The notes beneath the pieces are model-generated. The model worked only from the letters and a program-made list of their open reading frames with translations, did no database searches and was not told the origin of the DNA. DNA of 64,000 nucleotides from positions 167,971-231,970 of the forward strand of contig JAIVJZ010000006.1 in the NCBI GenBank assembly GCA_020199775.1, read 5' to 3'. Every line of letters begins with the position of its first letter. Position 1 is the first letter of the stretch. Below are positions 62,409 to 64,000 of the stretch, in pieces. This DNA is from Acidobacteriota bacterium. GTDB taxonomy: Bacteria > Acidobacteriota > Blastocatellia > Pyrinomonadales > Pyrinomonadaceae. Position numbers and translations under genes: made by a program.

Positions 62409-63041
62409 CTATTTGGTGTTGCCTTGATTGCGGCGCATCGTGTTCGGGTCGAAGCGCGGGGCTTGGCGCGCGCCCTCCTCGGCCTTGAAGTAAGGTTCTT
62501 CTTTGAAGCCGTAGAGCTTGGCCGCGAGCACGGTCGGAAAACTGCCGCGCGTCGTGTTGTAGTCCTGCGCGGCCGTCGTGTAATCGTTGCGCGAGGTCGC
62601 CAGACGATTTTCCGTGCCCGTCAGTTCGTCCTGCAACTTCAAAAAGTTCTCGTTCGACTTCAACACCGGGTAATTCTCTTGCAGCGAGAGCAACCGCCCG
62701 ATAGTTCCGCCGAAACTGTTGTTGGCGGCGATGATCGCTTCCTTCTGTTCCGGCGACTTGTCGCCGCCCTCGCCTTGCGGCTGCGCGGCCGTGGCGTTCA
62801 ACAGGCGCGAACGCGCCTCCGCGATCTGGCCGAAAACTTCCTGCTCCTGCACGCCCGCCGACTGCGCCGCCGCGACGAGGTTCGGGATCAAATCCGCGCG
62901 CCGCTGCAACTGGTTTTCCACGCCCGCCCACTTAGCCCTGACGTTCTGCTGCTTCGATTGCAGTGTATTGTAGCCGCACCCGCTGGCCGTCATTGATACA
63001 AAGATCACACAGGCCAACAGCAAAAATTTTCTCTTATTCAT
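62409..63041 (-). CDS. lemA: LemA family lipoprotein
   Basis: 210 aa from ATG 63041 (AAGGAGAGAG upstream). Lipobox in MTASGCGYNT. LemA core: QQNVRAKWAGVENQLQRRAD, LIPNLVAAAQSAGVQEQEVF and LQDELTGTENRLATSRNDYT; C-terminal FPTVLAAKLYGFKEEPYFKA. LemA proteins are membrane-associated and commonly neighbour TPM-domain genes, one of which is cut by the window end. Role unsettled. Confidence 0.93.
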   Translation of the reverse strand: MNKRKFLLLACVIFVSMTASGCGYNTLQSKQQNVRAKWAGVENQLQRRADLIPNLVAAAQSAGVQEQEVFGQIAEARSRLLNATAAQPQGEGGDKSPEQKEAIIAANNSFGGTIGRLLSLQENYPVLKSNENFLKLQDELTGTENRLATSRNDYTTAAQDYNTTRGSFPTVLAAKLYGFKEEPYFKAEEGARQAPRFDPNTMRRNQGNTK

Positions 63042-63107
63042 TACTCTCTCCTTATTCAATTGAAGAATAGACAGCCCGAAGATCGCCAGCAAGCAACTTT
63101 TGATCCT

Positions 63108-63857
63108 CTATTTCTCCGCGCCCAATCTCAACTCATCAACCGCCTCCGTGACGATCTCTACCTGCGCCAGATACGAGGCGAACAACTCGTGCGCCTCCGC
63201 GTCCGACGCGGCGCGCGCTCCTGTCTCGCGCAGGGCAAAGATGCGCTCGAACGGCTCGCCGTCCAGTCCGAAATGTTTGACCGCCGCGCGCACGCAATCA
63301 TGCTTCAAGACGGGCGGCTCTTTGACGCCGTGCAGCATCAACGCGGGCGCGAACAGCACTGCGAAACTCGTCAAACTCTCGCCCATCAAGTCCGTCAACT
63401 TCTCGACCGAAACCGACGCGGGGATGTAGAGCCGCCGCAGTTGAATCAACTTGCTCCGCAGTTCGTACTCGGTCTGGTGACGCAGGTTGTGATCATGTAT
63501 TACGAGATCGACGAACGGGTCGTTCCCGTAGAGCACGACGCGCGCCCGCTGCATCTGGTGAAACTCAATCGGAAAAACGTCCGCCGCGTCGCGCAACTCT
63601 TCGGTCGTGAAATAGACCGGCAGAGGATGACCAAGCCGCCGCCATTCGCGCAAGGGGGCTTGCGCCTGTCGCAACTCTTCGGGCGTGATGCGCGTGAGCG
63701 CGATCAGCAGGTTGTAGTCGGAACTCCGGTCGATATGATCGCCCGCCGCCGCCGACCCGTACAACACCACCGACGCGAGGTTCTCGCCGTGCGTCGCGCG
63801 CAGGTCGCCGATCAAATGGTTGAAAGCCTCTTGCGCTACCTTGTTAGTCATCAGCAC
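63108..63857 (-). CDS. Nucleotidyltransferase-fold protein with altered active site
   Basis: 249 aa. N-terminal MNT-like motif VVLYGSAAAGDHIDRSSDYN keeps the GS helix, but the second catalytic Asp of the SDxD motif is Asn (SDYNLL). The remainder is helical, with two or three segments of HEPN-like helices (VEKLTDLMGESLTSFAVLFA). It lies between lemA and the TPM gene and is presumably co-transcribed with both. Activity is doubtful because of the D-to-N change. A role as a regulatory pseudo-enzyme is possible. Confidence 0.7.
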   Translation of the reverse strand: MLMTNKVAQEAFNHLIGDLRATHGENLASVVLYGSAAAGDHIDRSSDYNLLIALTRITPEELRQAQAPLREWRRLGHPLPVYFTTEELRDAADVFPIEFHQMQRARVVLYGNDPFVDLVIHDHNLRHQTEYELRSKLIQLRRLYIPASVSVEKLTDLMGESLTSFAVLFAPALMLHGVKEPPVLKHDCVRAAVKHFGLDGEPFERIFALRETGARAASDAEAHELFASYLAQVEIVTEAVDELRLGAEK

Positions 63858-63867
63858 TCCTAAACTA

Positions 63868-63954
63868 AACGATGAAGTAGGAACGATGAACGATGAACTG
63901 AAAGAAATCGGTCGAAGGTTTTTACTTCATCGTTCATCGTTCCTACTTCATCAT
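63868..63954. repeat. Heptamer-type intergenic inverted repeat, GAACGAT family (A8)
   Basis: GATGAAGTAGGAACGATGAACG on the left pairs with CGTTCATCGTTCCTACTTCATC on the right, apex GAACTGAAAGAAATCGG. It lies between the TPM-domain gene and the nucleotidyltransferase-like gene. Confidence 0.92.
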
Positions 63955-63958
63955 TGTC

Positions 63959-64000
63959 CTACCAATCGCCGCCCGAGCCGCCACCGCCGAAACTTCCGCC
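63959..64000 (-). CDS. TPM-domain (YgcG-like) protein, C-terminal end only
   Basis: Only the last 13 codons are in the window: GGSFGGGGSGGDW followed by TAG. The Gly/Ser tail ending in an aromatic residue is typical of YgcG/TPM_phosphatase proteins, which are usually encoded beside lemA as here. The rest lies beyond the window. Confidence 0.7.
   Translation of the reverse strand, partial: GGSFGGGGSGGDW

Overview
High-GC bacterial chromosome segment, most consistent with an Acidobacteriota genome (Blastocatellia/Pyrinomonadaceae-like). This placement is inferred from gene content: FHA/kinase signalling proteins, S46, S9 and M28 secreted peptidases, an acidobacterial-type calcium-loop exported domain, a microcompartment locus and heptamer-periodic intergenic repeats. 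No rRNA, tRNA or CRISPR was found. Both ends of the window cut genes.

Layout. 1-8.0 kb: a MacAB-type efflux operon on the minus strand (adaptor, ATPase, two permeases). Its ATPase is broken and its C-terminal half is duplicated on both sides of an A+T-richer 3-kb island that carries three exported or membrane-anchored proteins. 8.4-15.4 kb: a signalling cluster of zinc-ribbon/FHA protein, kinase-FHA fusion, RDD membrane protein, zinc-ribbon/TPR protein and FHA-GAF-PP2C phosphatase. 15.5-17.3 kb: small genes, including a hicAB pair with damaged hicA and a lone PolX-type HhH protein. 17.5-37.5 kb: secreted peptidases (S46, S9A, M28), a BNR propeller protein, DUF4139 and DUF3352-like exported proteins, PcrA helicase, an isochorismatase-like hydrolase and a PilZ protein. 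37.6-44.8 kb: MglA/MglB-type polarity pair, a Lys-rich TPR protein, then yvcK-glmU-glmS for UDP-GlcNAc and cell-wall precursor control. 44.8-50.5 kb: small coiled-coil paralogues, exported proteins and a receiver domain lacking its phosphoacceptor Asp. 50.7-53.2 kb: XRE regulator + ATPase + HNH nuclease, a Septu-like defence module. 53.3-57.9 kb: housekeeping genes rimI, queA, yihY, ruvB, ruvA. 58.1-62.1 kb: a bacterial microcompartment operon (Rex, coiled-coil protein, class II aldolase with a C-terminal encapsulation-like helix, one BMC-H, three BMC-P, a Cys-rich protein). 62.4-64 kb: lemA, a nucleotidyltransferase-like gene and the end of a TPM-domain gene.

The most striking unexplained signal is about 22 intergenic inverted repeats. 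Their arms are built from different 7-nt units (GAACGAT-, GTGAATC-, TTTCAAG-, CAGCCAT-, GTGACGG- and AAAGGGC-like) but share one design: a 7-base period, complementary arms and a short apical loop. They fill most intergenic gaps from stop codon to start codon, including gaps inside operons.

The most interesting gene system is the microcompartment operon. It has a complete-looking minimal shell (hexamer plus three pentamers) and one candidate cargo enzyme. A Rex redox sensor leads the operon, and the operon ends in an uncharacterised Cys-rich protein. No aldehyde dehydrogenase is encoded in the window.
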